Assembly: GCF_938028775.1 (NCBI RefSeq)
Contig: NZ_CALIZG010000023.1
Span: 62,001 to 126,000 of the forward strand
From: Mogibacterium diversum_A
Lineage (GTDB): Bacteria; Bacillota; Clostridia; Peptostreptococcales; Anaerovoracaceae
DNA length: 64,000 nucleotides
Reading direction: 5' to 3'
Positions 53,730 to 62,010 of the stretch are shown here, piece after piece (position 1 is the first letter of the stretch; each line of letters begins with the position of its first letter). The notes under the pieces were generated by a model, which was not told the origin of the DNA, did no database searches, and saw only the letters and a list, made by a program, of their open reading frames with translations. The translations under genes and the position numbers were made by a program.

Positions 53730-53758
53730 ATCATAATATAATTTTATGCATATAACAA
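53730..53758 (-). promoter_or_regulatory. Promoter of the first lipoprotein pair
   Basis: Minus strand: TTGTTA (53753-53758), 17-bp spacer, TATGAT (53730-53735). The shared leader element ACGGGGGTATTTTAC follows (53702-53716 region). Confidence 0.7.
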
Positions 53759-53891
53759 GAAAGCGCAAGCCCAAGCACCGGACCTAAAAGTCTCTCGTGC
53801 CGTAGAACTCACGCTTTAGATGATGGTTTCGACCTTATGAAAATTATAAATTCATAAGGCTATTTTAATAATTATTTTTTTATATTCGCGA

Positions 53892-56800
53892 TTACTCGCT
53901 TCTGAGTGCCTCCACTGGATCGCGTTTAGCTGCTGACCTAGAAGGAATCAGTCCAGCTATATATGTTAGGAATACAGATATCCCTATCAGCACGAGTGCT
54001 GCACCAATCGGCAGCCTCATAATTCGTTCGACATTAAAGGATGATAGAACGACCATATTAATCGGAATACTCACGAGGTATACGAAGAGTATCGCAAATA
54101 CACCAGATAGCAGTCCTTCGATGAATGTCTCAGCGTTGAAAATATTTGCAATATTTCGCTTCGATGCACCCATTGCGCGCAGAATTCCAATTTCCTTCCT
54201 GCGCTCCAGTACCGATATGTAAGTGATGATTCCTATCATGATTGAGCTTACAATCAGTGACACACTGATAAATGCCATTAGCACATAGCTTATCATATTT
54301 ATGATATCTGTGACCGAAGACATGAGCGTACCCATGATATCAGTGTAAGTTATAACACGCGACTTGTGTCCAGACCTCTTCATACGGGCATTATAACTGT
54401 CGATACCATTGATCACCTTATCCTTTCGCTCGAAGCTGCTCGGATATATCGAAATCGATTCAGGGCTCGACTTATCTGCATAACCCATCTTCTTGAGGTT
54501 TGAATCGTATGTAACGATACCGTTATTCATGAACTGAGAGAACAGTGCTGCCATCTGCGTCTGATCCATATTCAGCGAAAATGCTTTTGCAAACGCCGAA
54601 GGATTAACACTAAATGCACTCTTCATAGCACTAGCCATATCACCGTTCATAGTCGCACCGCTGCTAATCTGCGCGCCTAGTTGCTTCTGCATCTCGGTCA
54701 TGACCTGATTCATAAACTTACCCATAATTTTGGCCATTCTGCCCTGCATGTAATTGGTGAGAGCCCTCTCAATCGTTCCCCGAAGATCGCTTCTATTTAG
54801 ATTCTGTGCTATGCGAGTTGCAGTGCTTGAGATTGCGGTTCTCGAATTGGTGCTCGAGAGATATGCAGTTATGATTTCGCTCTGTGCTGCACCAGGATGA
54901 TTATTCGCATAGTCGCTTGCAAATGCCGGATAACCAGCGAGCAGTGTTGCGATGAGCTGACTCGTCTCTGTGGTGATCATCGACTGCTCGGCTGGAGTCA
55001 GCGTGATATTTTGTTGCTGCAGATATGCTGGGAACTCTGCCAGTTCCTGCATGATGTCGCTCATCATGTTCTGGGCTAGGCTCGTCGTATTAACTTTGGA
55101 CAACGCCTTAGAGTAGTCGATATTCGCCAGCGGACTCATACCAAATGCTTTCTGAAGCTTTGATGCGTCGAACTTGAATGCGCTCGCCAGCATGGATTGA
55201 TTTACGCTGAACAATTTGCTCATATCGAGCGATGCTCCGTTTTCTTCCTTGAGCGCTTCGAATGTCTTGCCTGTGAATACATCCACCTCAGGATTAGCAA
55301 GCTGCTGTTTAACTATATCTGCATCCTTCATTCTATCGATAACTTGCGATGTTAGGGATGGCAGATAACCTACACCTGGCTGAAGGGCATTGGATCTGGT
55401 CTTACCATTAGGTTTTATCACACCAACTACTTTAAGTTTAACTCCATTCTCCAGCTTACCGATCATGAACGCCTTGTTCTTCGATTGATCGAGCCATGTA
55501 CCTGTTGGAGAGTTATACGAATAAATCTCGCCCGGAGAAATCACACTGTAGCTGAGCTTTAGAGCATCTCTGTATCTAAAAGGCTTTTGCTTCTCTGTGT
55601 TCATCTCAAGCTTTCCCGTCTCTCTGTACTTGATCATGGCGCGGTCATACTCTTTACGGTCGTAATATCCGAGCTGATATAGAGTGAAATCAGGGATTGA
55701 GCCATCCTTGTTTAAAACGAGCACTGCTTCTGTTGACTCCTTAGGCCACTTTCCAGCAACTACCTCGTACTGCTGTTTCAGAAGCTTTTCGTCATCGAGC
55801 ATCTGGTAGAAGCCCGTGTTGCTCGAATTCTGGATTCCAAAGCTCTCATAGTTCGCATCCATGCCATCAGTCGAATTGACCTGCACTGGATCTGATTCAC
55901 TCTTGGTCTGGTAGATAAGCGGTGTGATTCCGTAGTTGTATGTTATCACCGAGGCGTTTCGGCGGACCTTGTTGCCCTTTGCGTCTAGATATTTCTTGAA
56001 GGCAACTAGGTCGTTTTTTCTGGTGCTGCCAAAGACGTTTCCGAGCACGTTCCTCTGCTTGATTTCCGTATTCTCGGCTTTGGCTGCACTATTTGTATTG
56101 CCAGAATCCTCTTGAACTGCAGAGTCTGAATCCGCTTCTTTCTTCTTATCATCCTTGGAATTTCCAGACATTCCTGCAAACAGGCTCGAGATATCCGCTG
56201 CATTCTTAGAAATAGTGAGCGGATATGACGAGAGCGTATCTTCCTCGACCTTAGCGATGTACCCGTTTACACCATTTGAGAGTGCTAAAATCGCCGCAAT
56301 TCCAATAATTCCAATCGATCCTGCAAAAGCTGTTAGAGCCGTACGTCCCTTCTTACTCATCAGGTTGGAGAATGAAAGTGAAAGAGCTGTTCGAAAGCTC
56401 ATCGAAGTCTTAGTTCCGGCATCAGATTCGCCTATTTTCGTTCTTGCGCTACTCTTTAGTTCCTCTGCTGTAACCGGCTTCTTATCTTCGAGAATCGAAC
56501 CATCTTTAAGCGTGATAATCCTATTTGCATATTGCTCAGCAAGTGTAGGGTTATGTGTAACCATGATTACGAGCCTATCCTTGGCAATCTCCTGTAATAG
56601 GTTCATAACCTGGATACCAGTCTCAGTATCTAGCGCACCTGTCGGTTCATCCGCTAGTACAATCTCGGGATTATTTACAAGTGCTCTTGCAATCGCCACT
56701 CGCTGCATCTGCCCACCAGAAAGCTGGCTCGGCTTCTTGTTCTCATGGCCCTTAAGCCCAACCTTATCAAGTGCCTCTTCAGCTCTCGTGCGCCTCTCAT

Positions 56801-57146
56801 CGGCACCTACACCAGTCAATGTCATAGCTAGCTCTACATTAGCCCTCACTGTCTGATGCGGTATTAGATTGTAGCTCTGGAATACAAATCCAATTCTATG
56901 GTTCCTGTATGTATCCCAATCAGCGGACTTATACTCCCTAGTCGACGTACCGTTTATAATAATCTCGCCTGAATCGGCAGTATCGAGACCGCCGAGGATA
57001 TTGAGCAGCGTAGTCTTACCAGAACCAGATGGTCCTAGAACTGCTACGAACTCATTGTCCCTGAATGTGACCGATACACCATCTAGTGCTTTCTGGATGA
57101 AGTCACCAGTCCTATATTCTTTTTTAAGCTCTCTTACTTCAATCAT
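53892..57146 (-). CDS. ABC transporter, fused ATP-binding and FtsX-type permease
   Basis: A 1084-residue fusion. Residues 1-235 are a MacB-class ATPase: Walker A GPSGSGKTT (about 36-44), Q-loop VFQSYNLIPH, signature LSGGQMQRVA (about 142), Walker B VLADEPTGALD. A first membrane helix is near 270-292, followed by a large extracytoplasmic domain (about 295-955) rich in Met, Gln and Asn, and three C-terminal FtsX helices (about 960-1075). Probably a transport or signalling exporter; the substrate is unknown. The rubrerythrin terminator lies just before its start, and its ribosome site is weak. Confidence 0.88.
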   Translation of the reverse strand: MIEVRELKKEYRTGDFIQKALDGVSVTFRDNEFVAVLGPSGSGKTTLLNILGGLDTADSGEIIINGTSTREYKSADWDTYRNHRIGFVFQSYNLIPHQTVRANVELAMTLTGVGADERRTRAEEALDKVGLKGHENKKPSQLSGGQMQRVAIARALVNNPEIVLADEPTGALDTETGIQVMNLLQEIAKDRLVIMVTHNPTLAEQYANRIITLKDGSILEDKKPVTAEELKSSARTKIGESDAGTKTSMSFRTALSLSFSNLMSKKGRTALTAFAGSIGIIGIAAILALSNGVNGYIAKVEEDTLSSYPLTISKNAADISSLFAGMSGNSKDDKKKEADSDSAVQEDSGNTNSAAKAENTEIKQRNVLGNVFGSTRKNDLVAFKKYLDAKGNKVRRNASVITYNYGITPLIYQTKSESDPVQVNSTDGMDANYESFGIQNSSNTGFYQMLDDEKLLKQQYEVVAGKWPKESTEAVLVLNKDGSIPDFTLYQLGYYDRKEYDRAMIKYRETGKLEMNTEKQKPFRYRDALKLSYSVISPGEIYSYNSPTGTWLDQSKNKAFMIGKLENGVKLKVVGVIKPNGKTRSNALQPGVGYLPSLTSQVIDRMKDADIVKQQLANPEVDVFTGKTFEALKEENGASLDMSKLFSVNQSMLASAFKFDASKLQKAFGMSPLANIDYSKALSKVNTTSLAQNMMSDIMQELAEFPAYLQQQNITLTPAEQSMITTETSQLIATLLAGYPAFASDYANNHPGAAQSEIITAYLSSTNSRTAISSTATRIAQNLNRSDLRGTIERALTNYMQGRMAKIMGKFMNQVMTEMQKQLGAQISSGATMNGDMASAMKSAFSVNPSAFAKAFSLNMDQTQMAALFSQFMNNGIVTYDSNLKKMGYADKSSPESISIYPSSFERKDKVINGIDSYNARMKRSGHKSRVITYTDIMGTLMSSVTDIINMISYVLMAFISVSLIVSSIMIGIITYISVLERRKEIGILRAMGASKRNIANIFNAETFIEGLLSGVFAILFVYLVSIPINMVVLSSFNVERIMRLPIGAALVLIGISVFLTYIAGLIPSRSAAKRDPVEALRSE

Positions 57147-57159
57147 GTATATATCCTAT

Positions 57160-57188
57160 ATAAAAAGGGCTTCGGCGAACCGAAGCCC
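57160..57188 (-). terminator. Terminator after rubrerythrin
   Basis: A 9-bp stem with a UUCG tetraloop (57167-57188) followed on the minus strand by five U. It lies 13 nt upstream of the next gene's start codon, so it may limit expression of the ABC transporter. Confidence 0.9.
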
Positions 57189-57212
57189 AGATAAGCCGTA
57201 TGGACTATCTCC

Positions 57213-57758
57213 TTAGTAGTTTTCTGCGTGAACCTCAAAGAATGACTGTGGGTGATTGCAAACTGGGCAAACCTCTGGAGCCTTAGTTCCAACACAGATG
57301 TGTCCGCAGTTACGGCACTCCCATACCTTAACATCACTCTTCTCAAATACTTTCTTCATATCTACGTTCTTAAGAAGTGCACGGTATCTCTCTTCGTGAT
57401 GCTTCTCAACCTCTCCAACGAGACGGAATCTTGCTGCTAGCTCTGGGAACCCCTCTTCCTCAGCAGTCTTAGCAAAACCTTCGTACATGTCTGTCCACTC
57501 ATAGTTCTCACCATTAGCAGCATCCTCTAGGTTGTATGCTGTATCGCCAACTCCATCGTTGAGTTCCTTGTACCAAAGCTTAGCATGCTCTCTCTCGTTT
57601 GCAGCTGTCTTCAGGAAGATATCTGCAATCTGCTCAAAACCATCCTTCTTAGCTCTTGATGCAAAATATGTATACTTATTAGTTGCCTGTGATTCACCAG
57701 CAAAAGCTGCTTCTAGGTTCTTCTCTGTCTGTGTACCTGCGTACTTATTCTTAGCCAT
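57213..57758 (-). CDS. rbr: Rubrerythrin
   Basis: A 181-residue non-heme diiron peroxide reductase for oxidative stress in anaerobes. The ferritin-like domain supplies diiron ligands (EAAFAGESQA, ANEREHAK, EEEGFPELA, EKHHEERY), and the C-terminal rubredoxin knuckle has CRNCGHICVG and CPVCNHPQ. The ATG at 57758 follows AAGGAGG at good spacing; a frame 12 codons longer lacks one. Promoter at 57830-57858. Confidence 0.97.
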   Translation of the reverse strand: MAKNKYAGTQTEKNLEAAFAGESQATNKYTYFASRAKKDGFEQIADIFLKTAANEREHAKLWYKELNDGVGDTAYNLEDAANGENYEWTDMYEGFAKTAEEEGFPELAARFRLVGEVEKHHEERYRALLKNVDMKKVFEKSDVKVWECRNCGHICVGTKAPEVCPVCNHPQSFFEVHAENY

Positions 57759-57829
57759 AATAATTACCCTCCTTAAAAAAATTTCGTTAATCAATCATGC
57801 AGTAACCAGCTGCATTTACTTTCGACTTA

Positions 57830-57858
57830 ATTATACATGTATTAGACTAATTGTGCAA
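57830..57858 (-). promoter_or_regulatory. Promoter of rubrerythrin
   Basis: Minus strand: TTGCAC (57853-57858), 17-bp spacer, TATAAT (57830-57835), leader of about 65 nt. I see no clear PerR/Fur box here. Confidence 0.7.
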
Positions 57859-57918
57859 AACTATTTTATGAAATATTCTTCACGCAAATGCACGTTTTGA
57901 GATGCAAAATTTTCTTTT

Positions 57919-57941
57919 CCATATATCATATATGGTATAAT
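57919..57941 (+). promoter_or_regulatory. Palindrome and -10 box before the CPBP gene
   Basis: CCATATAT-C-ATATATGG (57919-57935) is a perfect 8-bp inverted repeat directly followed by TATAAT (57936-57941). It occupies the spacer of the promoter, so it could bind a repressor or activator. Confidence 0.45.
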
Positions 57942-58023
57942 CTTTTATCTTACACATTATGATTGTTATGCTCGAACGAGCTAAATATAAATAGACATGG
58001 AGTAGAAAGGATATATATATCTA

Positions 58024-58890
58024 ATGACAGAAAACATGACAAAAAAACACGGATTCAGAGATAACATACTCTGGATTTTGGCACTAACCTTCCTGCTCAC
58101 AATAGGTGGCGATTTAATATCATTAATTCCCATTAACTACACGCTGTTCAGCGATGCGTATACGGAGACATTTAATCTTTATATAACCTTTTGGGGAATA
58201 TGGTTTGTCTTCCTAATAGCCATTTTAAGCATCAAAGACAATCGCTACATACTAGATGCGTTAAAGCATCGAAAGAACGGAAACAATATCAAAAACCTTG
58301 TGATTGGTTTCGGAGCTGGATTTGTCATGAACGGTGCCTGTGCGCTCACCGCGTACCTTCACGGCGATATTAAGCTCAGCTTTGCGAAATTTGAGTTGTT
58401 CCCGATACTCCTTATGTTTATTGCGGTATTCGTTCAGTCCTCTGCAGAGGAACTTATCTGCCGCGGATTCATGTATCAAAGGGTATTGCACAGATATTCG
58501 AGTCCTTGGGTGGCGATATTGGTGACTTCTTTATTTTTTATGACGCTTCACCTTGGAAATGAACATGTTTCATTTTTACCACTTCTCGACATATTCCTCA
58601 CAGGTTTATTGTTCGCACTCATGGTTCATTACTTTGATAGCATATGGATGGCGATGGCTTGTCACACGACCTGGAATTTCAATCAGAATATAATACTAGG
58701 TCTTCCAAACAGTGGCGAGGTATCATCCTACTCAATATTCATTCTCGATACTAAGCATGATACAAACAGCTTCGCATACAATACTGGTTTTGGACTAGAG
58801 GGGACGATCATGTCAGTTGTAGTGATGTTGATCAGTATAGCGATCATAGTTTTTGCACATAAAATATCCGAAGGCAACAAATCATTATAG
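58024..58890 (+). CDS. CPBP-family intramembrane metalloprotease
   Basis: A 288-residue membrane protein with about eight hydrophobic segments. The CPBP (Abi) active-site motifs are present: EExxxR (E142, E143, R147) in SSAEELICRGFMYQR, the FxxxH motif with H176, and H214 plus Asn in ACHTTWNFN. The family (type II CAAX protease-like) includes immunity proteins for bacteriocins and regulators of unknown substrates. The ribosome site AAGGA is rather distant (about 12 nt). A single-gene unit with strong hairpin after it. Confidence 0.9.
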   Translation: MTENMTKKHGFRDNILWILALTFLLTIGGDLISLIPINYTLFSDAYTETFNLYITFWGIWFVFLIAILSIKDNRYILDALKHRKNGNNIKNLVIGFGAGFVMNGACALTAYLHGDIKLSFAKFELFPILLMFIAVFVQSSAEELICRGFMYQRVLHRYSSPWVAILVTSLFFMTLHLGNEHVSFLPLLDIFLTGLLFALMVHYFDSIWMAMACHTTWNFNQNIILGLPNSGEVSSYSIFILDTKHDTNSFAYNTGFGLEGTIMSVVVMLISIAIIVFAHKISEGNKSL

Positions 58891-58911
58891 CAAGGGTTTT
58901 GAATATACAAA

Positions 58912-58945
58912 CCAAAAGCCGGAGGCTAATGCCCCCGGCTTTTGG
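58912..58945. terminator. Hairpin after the CPBP gene
   Basis: A perfect 11-bp stem CCAAAAGCCGG/CCGGCTTTTGG with 12-nt loop (58912-58945). The T-tract sits inside the stem, so termination is probable in both directions. Bases 58946-59100 contain nothing I can assign. Confidence 0.7.
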
Positions 58946-59100
58946 CGATTAACAAAATGACTTAAATATGTAGGTTGAAAGTATGATTATTATGGTTTGG
59001 ATATATTTGCTTATGGTTATTAAGCATAATTATGTTTATATTATCTGTACGATTATTCGAATGTGCCATCTCTGGTCACAAGCTCACGCTTTAGGTATGA

Positions 59101-59511
59101 TTAAGCGTTTGCTAGTGCTTCACCGAGAGCCTTGCACTGTGCTAGACCTGCATCATCAGGCTCGTTGTTGCAGATAACTGGCTCTTCTACAACTACTGCG
59201 CCAGCTTCTTCCATACGATCCTTCCAAGAACGCATCCACTCGCCATCGCCCCAATCGTACGATCCGAATAGAACAACCTTCTTGCCCGAACAGCAACCTT
59301 CTAGCTCTGCGATGAATGGTTCAAACTCTTCCTCTTCAAGCACCTCTGCTCCCATAGCAGGGCATCCTAGAGCAAGCTTGTCCTCACCCTTTACATCTGC
59401 AACGCTCACCTCAGATACAGACACAACCTTAGCATCTGCACCGATGCCTTCGCCAACGGCGTTAGCCATTGCTTCAGTGTTGCCTGTAGCACTCCAATAT
59501 ACAACGTACAT
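59101..59511 (-). CDS. Flavodoxin
   Basis: A 136-residue short-chain flavodoxin carrying low-potential electrons. The FMN phosphate loop is WSATGNTEAMA (about 6-16), followed by GCPAMGAEVLEEEEFEPF and FGSYDWGDGEWM, which frame the isoalloxazine. AGGAGG precedes the ATG. A single-gene unit behind a promoter carrying two palindromes of the TTAG/CTAA type. Confidence 0.94.
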   Translation of the reverse strand: MYVVYWSATGNTEAMANAVGEGIGADAKVVSVSEVSVADVKGEDKLALGCPAMGAEVLEEEEFEPFIAELEGCCSGKKVVLFGSYDWGDGEWMRSWKDRMEEAGAVVVEEPVICNNEPDDAGLAQCKALGEALANA

Positions 59512-59544
59512 GTAAACACCTCCTGGTAATTATATACTGCTTTG

Positions 59545-59596
59545 TTAGTTATCTCTAACTAATGCTTATTATATTAGAGCTCTCTAACTTTGTAAA
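59545..59596 (-). promoter_or_regulatory. Flavodoxin promoter with two palindromic operators
   Basis: Minus strand: TTTACA (59591-59596), 17-bp spacer, TATAAT (59568-59573). The spacer holds TTAGAG-CT-CTCTAA as read on the plus strand (59574-59587), and just after the -10 lies TTAGTTA-TCTC-TAACTAA (59545-59562). Both share TTAG ends and cover the polymerase site, as MarR-type operators do. No regulator gene is adjacent. Confidence 0.7.
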
Positions 59597-59615
59597 GAGG
59601 TTTTTTATGACTTTT

Positions 59616-59670
59616 TAAAAAAAATATATAAATGCGAAGGACGAGCACTCTTAGCTCGCCCTCCGCATTT
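59616..59670 (-). terminator. Terminator after the 36-residue mini-gene
   Basis: Stem AAATGCG.AGG.CGAGC pairing with GCTCG.CCT.CGCATTT (59630-59670), followed on the minus strand by an AT stretch and eight U. Confidence 0.75.
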
Positions 59671-59708
59671 TTAGGAATATAGAGAAAATGTTACCTATGG
59701 TATGTTCC

Positions 59709-59819
59709 CTAATGGAACGCTCTACCATATTTGCTTCTATTATATGTCATCTTGATTAAACCATAAGATAAGGCCATGCATCCTCCCGAAATTATAAATC
59801 CAACTGTTGCACTTACCAT
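59709..59819 (-). CDS. Small membrane protein (36 residues)
   Basis: ATG at 59817-59819 follows AAGGAGG by 8 nt; the 36-codon frame ends at TAG 59709-59711. The product is a single hydrophobic helix (about residues 4-24, with GFIISGGCMALSYGLI) and a basic tail (YNRSKYGR). It has its own promoter (59882-59909) and terminator (59616-59670), so it is a complete transcription unit. I do not recognise it; single-pass mini-proteins of this kind often bind a transporter or other membrane complex. Confidence 0.65.
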   Translation of the reverse strand: MVSATVGFIISGGCMALSYGLIKMTYNRSKYGRAFH

Positions 59820-59881
59820 ATCATATTCCTCCTTAATCAAGATTTTTTATCTATATAATCATTTCTTATTTTGTTATCTCC

Positions 59882-59909
59882 ATTCTATCCTATTCCATAA
59901 CTTTGTCAA
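59882..59909 (-). promoter_or_regulatory. Promoter of the 36-residue mini-gene
   Basis: Minus strand: TTGACA (59904-59909), 16-bp spacer, TAGAAT (59882-59887). Leader of about 55 nt to the start codon. Confidence 0.6.
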
Positions 59910-59913
59910 GACT

Positions 59914-59943
59914 TTATCATGTATTTTTGTGATAAATTTATCA
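59914..59943. promoter_or_regulatory. Two overlapping palindromes upstream of the mini-gene promoter
   Basis: TTATCA-10 bp-TGATAA (59914-59935) and the perfect 14-bp TGATAAATTTATCA (59930-59943) share one half-site. They lie immediately upstream of the -35 box, where activators bind. Target regulator unknown. Confidence 0.4.
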
Positions 59944-59944
59944 G

Positions 59945-60889
59945 CTATATATACAATACCGATTTATCAAAAGAGCAAGCATCCTTAATGCCCGTGTACA
60001 TCATGAGCTCAGATAATTGCTGATTCATCTCTATCACCTTCTTGGTTACTCCCTCTCTTCCATCCTTGAGTAGTGGTCCAAGTATTCCGCGTCCTACAGC
60101 AACCGCATCTGCACCCAGTGCGAGAAGTTTATACGCATCATATCCAGTATCGATAGAGCAATCAGCAAATACTAACACGCCGCTTCCCTCTAGAGCCTCT
60201 TTGATTCTTGGGAGTATCTGGGCTGGCGCAATTCCGAACGGTATCCTTCCGTGGTGATGCGATACGATTATCGCTTTACAGCCTGCATCCTTAGCCTTAA
60301 CCGCATCTTGAACTGACAGTACGCCTTTTGCAACAAATGGAAGTTCAGTTGCCGTTACATACTTCTCAAGGTCTACTTGCATAACGGGTCCAAGAGGGAA
60401 TCCGTCTACAATATCGTATTTGCCATCAGTTCCAGGCACGTGGTCGATATCAATACCTACAGCGATTGCCCCGTGTTCTTCAGCAAACTTTATCTCATCT
60501 AGAATCTTATCATGATCCATGAAAGGCTTTATTATCCTCACAGTCTTCGCACCGACAGCAGCAATTTCTGCATACTCGTCGTTCGGCTCCATACCGACCC
60601 AGTTTAGAACATTGAGCTCGAGTGCCGATTCTGCATACTGAACCATAGGCTTCTTGCCGTCCTTACCAACCTTATTGAGGTGTGAAAAAGCAGGCATCAT
60701 AATCGGCGAAGAAAACTTCTCTCCAAATATTTCACAGCCTAGGTCCGGAATAACTGCATCAATCACCCTCATCTCCACGTGAATGCTGTCCAGATATGCC
60801 CTGTTATATACGTTCGCATCATCTGCCTTCCCGCTTGTAACAGGTATCAATCCCTTTGGTCCTGGCCATGGGCTCTTAATCTCACTCAT
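59945..60889 (-). CDS. FMN-dependent alpha-hydroxy-acid dehydrogenase-family protein
   Basis: A 314-residue TIM-barrel flavoprotein of the lactate oxidase/LldD superfamily, shorter than typical 350-380 residue members. Landmarks: IMMPAFSHL near the start, the catalytic His-Arg region in IVSHHHGRIPFG (about 215-225), FADCSIDTGYDAYKLLALGADAVAVGRGILG for FMN phosphate. Substrate could be lactate or another 2-hydroxy acid. I preferred the ATG at 60889, 5 nt after GGAGG, over 60901, which has a weaker site. AEC transporter gene lies 54 nt upstream in the same direction, so it may export or import the related acid. Confidence 0.85.
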   Translation of the reverse strand: MSEIKSPWPGPKGLIPVTSGKADDANVYNRAYLDSIHVEMRVIDAVIPDLGCEIFGEKFSSPIMMPAFSHLNKVGKDGKKPMVQYAESALELNVLNWVGMEPNDEYAEIAAVGAKTVRIIKPFMDHDKILDEIKFAEEHGAIAVGIDIDHVPGTDGKYDIVDGFPLGPVMQVDLEKYVTATELPFVAKGVLSVQDAVKAKDAGCKAIIVSHHHGRIPFGIAPAQILPRIKEALEGSGVLVFADCSIDTGYDAYKLLALGADAVAVGRGILGPLLKDGREGVTKKVIEMNQQLSELMMYTGIKDACSFDKSVLYI

Positions 60890-60943
60890 AATCCCCTCCA
60901 TAATTTCCTTAATATCATTAAAAATTTACATTATAACTATCCG

Positions 60944-61879
60944 TTATGCCACAAAGATTGTGATTAGCGTGTATGCGATTAGCGCAACTACAAGAAATAG
61001 TGAGATAAATGCTGACATATAGCTCTCATCATCCTCACCCGTAACGAGCGCCTGTACTTGAAGTGGAACTGGGAATCCAGTTGGGCACATGAAGTACAGC
61101 AGAATAGCAATCTCGAAAACCTTCTCAGATACGAGCTCTGGGAAAACTACATAGAATAACCCTATGATTATCGAGCAGAGGACGAGTCTAACTAGCGCAA
61201 GTCTTATTAGAGAAGAAATCATCTCCTTTTCGAATTTCAGTTCATATCCCAGTGTAAATAGTATAATGCCTGTTATCGGTGTTATAACTAGCTCCATCGT
61301 TGAATTAAATGTAGACTCGAGTCCCATGCTCATAATCATTTTATGAAGTCCTGTAAGGTTCATGAACACTCCCCCGATGACCGAAACCATGAACGAGCTT
61401 GTAAAAATCTTCTTTAACAGCTCCTTCCACTCAACCTGGCCAACGACTTTTTTAGTCACAAGAATCGGTAGCACTCCAAAGTTAATCAAGATTCCAGCAA
61501 CGTCAAATGTGACTATATTAACCGCATGTGCCGCTCCGACTATAGATATGTATAGTGGCAAAGCTACATTCCCACCCTCACAAGTTACTAGTAGATAAGG
61601 CGAGATATGTGCAAACTTTTTGCCGGTAAACGGCGTTAGCTTAAACCCTATAAACAGCACAATTAGCCAGACTATATCCATATATATAATCTGGATGAGG
61701 AATGTACTCTTGAGCTCGGATGTTACAAGCACTTTGTATACTAGTAACGGAAATAAGATTGTAAATACTAATTTCTTTGCACCTTCGTTCTGTGCAAATG
61801 TAATCCACTGCCTTTTTCTTGCCAGTAGCCCTAAAAAGAGCATAAAAAACACCGGAAATAATGCCTCTACTGCTTTCAT
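60944..61879 (-). CDS. AEC (auxin efflux carrier)-family transporter
   Basis: A 311-residue membrane protein with about ten hydrophobic segments in two halves, the AEC/MleP layout. Segments such as VFFMLFLGLLARKRQW at the start, EGGNVALPLY in the fourth helix and the C-terminal LLYFMCPTGFPVPLQ are typical. Bacterial members transport malate or other organic anions. With the adjacent hydroxy-acid dehydrogenase it suggests a hydroxy- or dicarboxylate pathway. Confidence 0.88.
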   Translation of the reverse strand: MKAVEALFPVFFMLFLGLLARKRQWITFAQNEGAKKLVFTILFPLLVYKVLVTSELKSTFLIQIIYMDIVWLIVLFIGFKLTPFTGKKFAHISPYLLVTCEGGNVALPLYISIVGAAHAVNIVTFDVAGILINFGVLPILVTKKVVGQVEWKELLKKIFTSSFMVSVIGGVFMNLTGLHKMIMSMGLESTFNSTMELVITPITGIILFTLGYELKFEKEMISSLIRLALVRLVLCSIIIGLFYVVFPELVSEKVFEIAILLYFMCPTGFPVPLQVQALVTGEDDESYMSAFISLFLVVALIAYTLITIFVA

Positions 61880-62010
61880 ATATACCTACCTAATCATCAT
61901 TACATGTCGATAGAAACAAAAGATTTCGCACAATTAAATAATGTGCTATTAAGACGATTATACTGGTTATTCTAGTGACGTCAATAGTATTATCCATATA
62001 AAGCTGGTTT

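Noticed and set aside
53840..53866. CCTTATGAA/TTCATAAGG hairpin after the large ABC transporter gene
   Set aside because: The T-tract is on the wrong side for the minus-strand gene and no plus-strand gene needs it.
56155..56856. 233-codon plus-strand frame opposite the ABC ATPase domain
   Set aside because: Shadow of the ATPase motifs; no ribosome site.
58983..59177. 64-codon plus-strand frame rich in hydrophobic residues
   Set aside because: No ribosome site, and it runs antisense into the flavodoxin gene.
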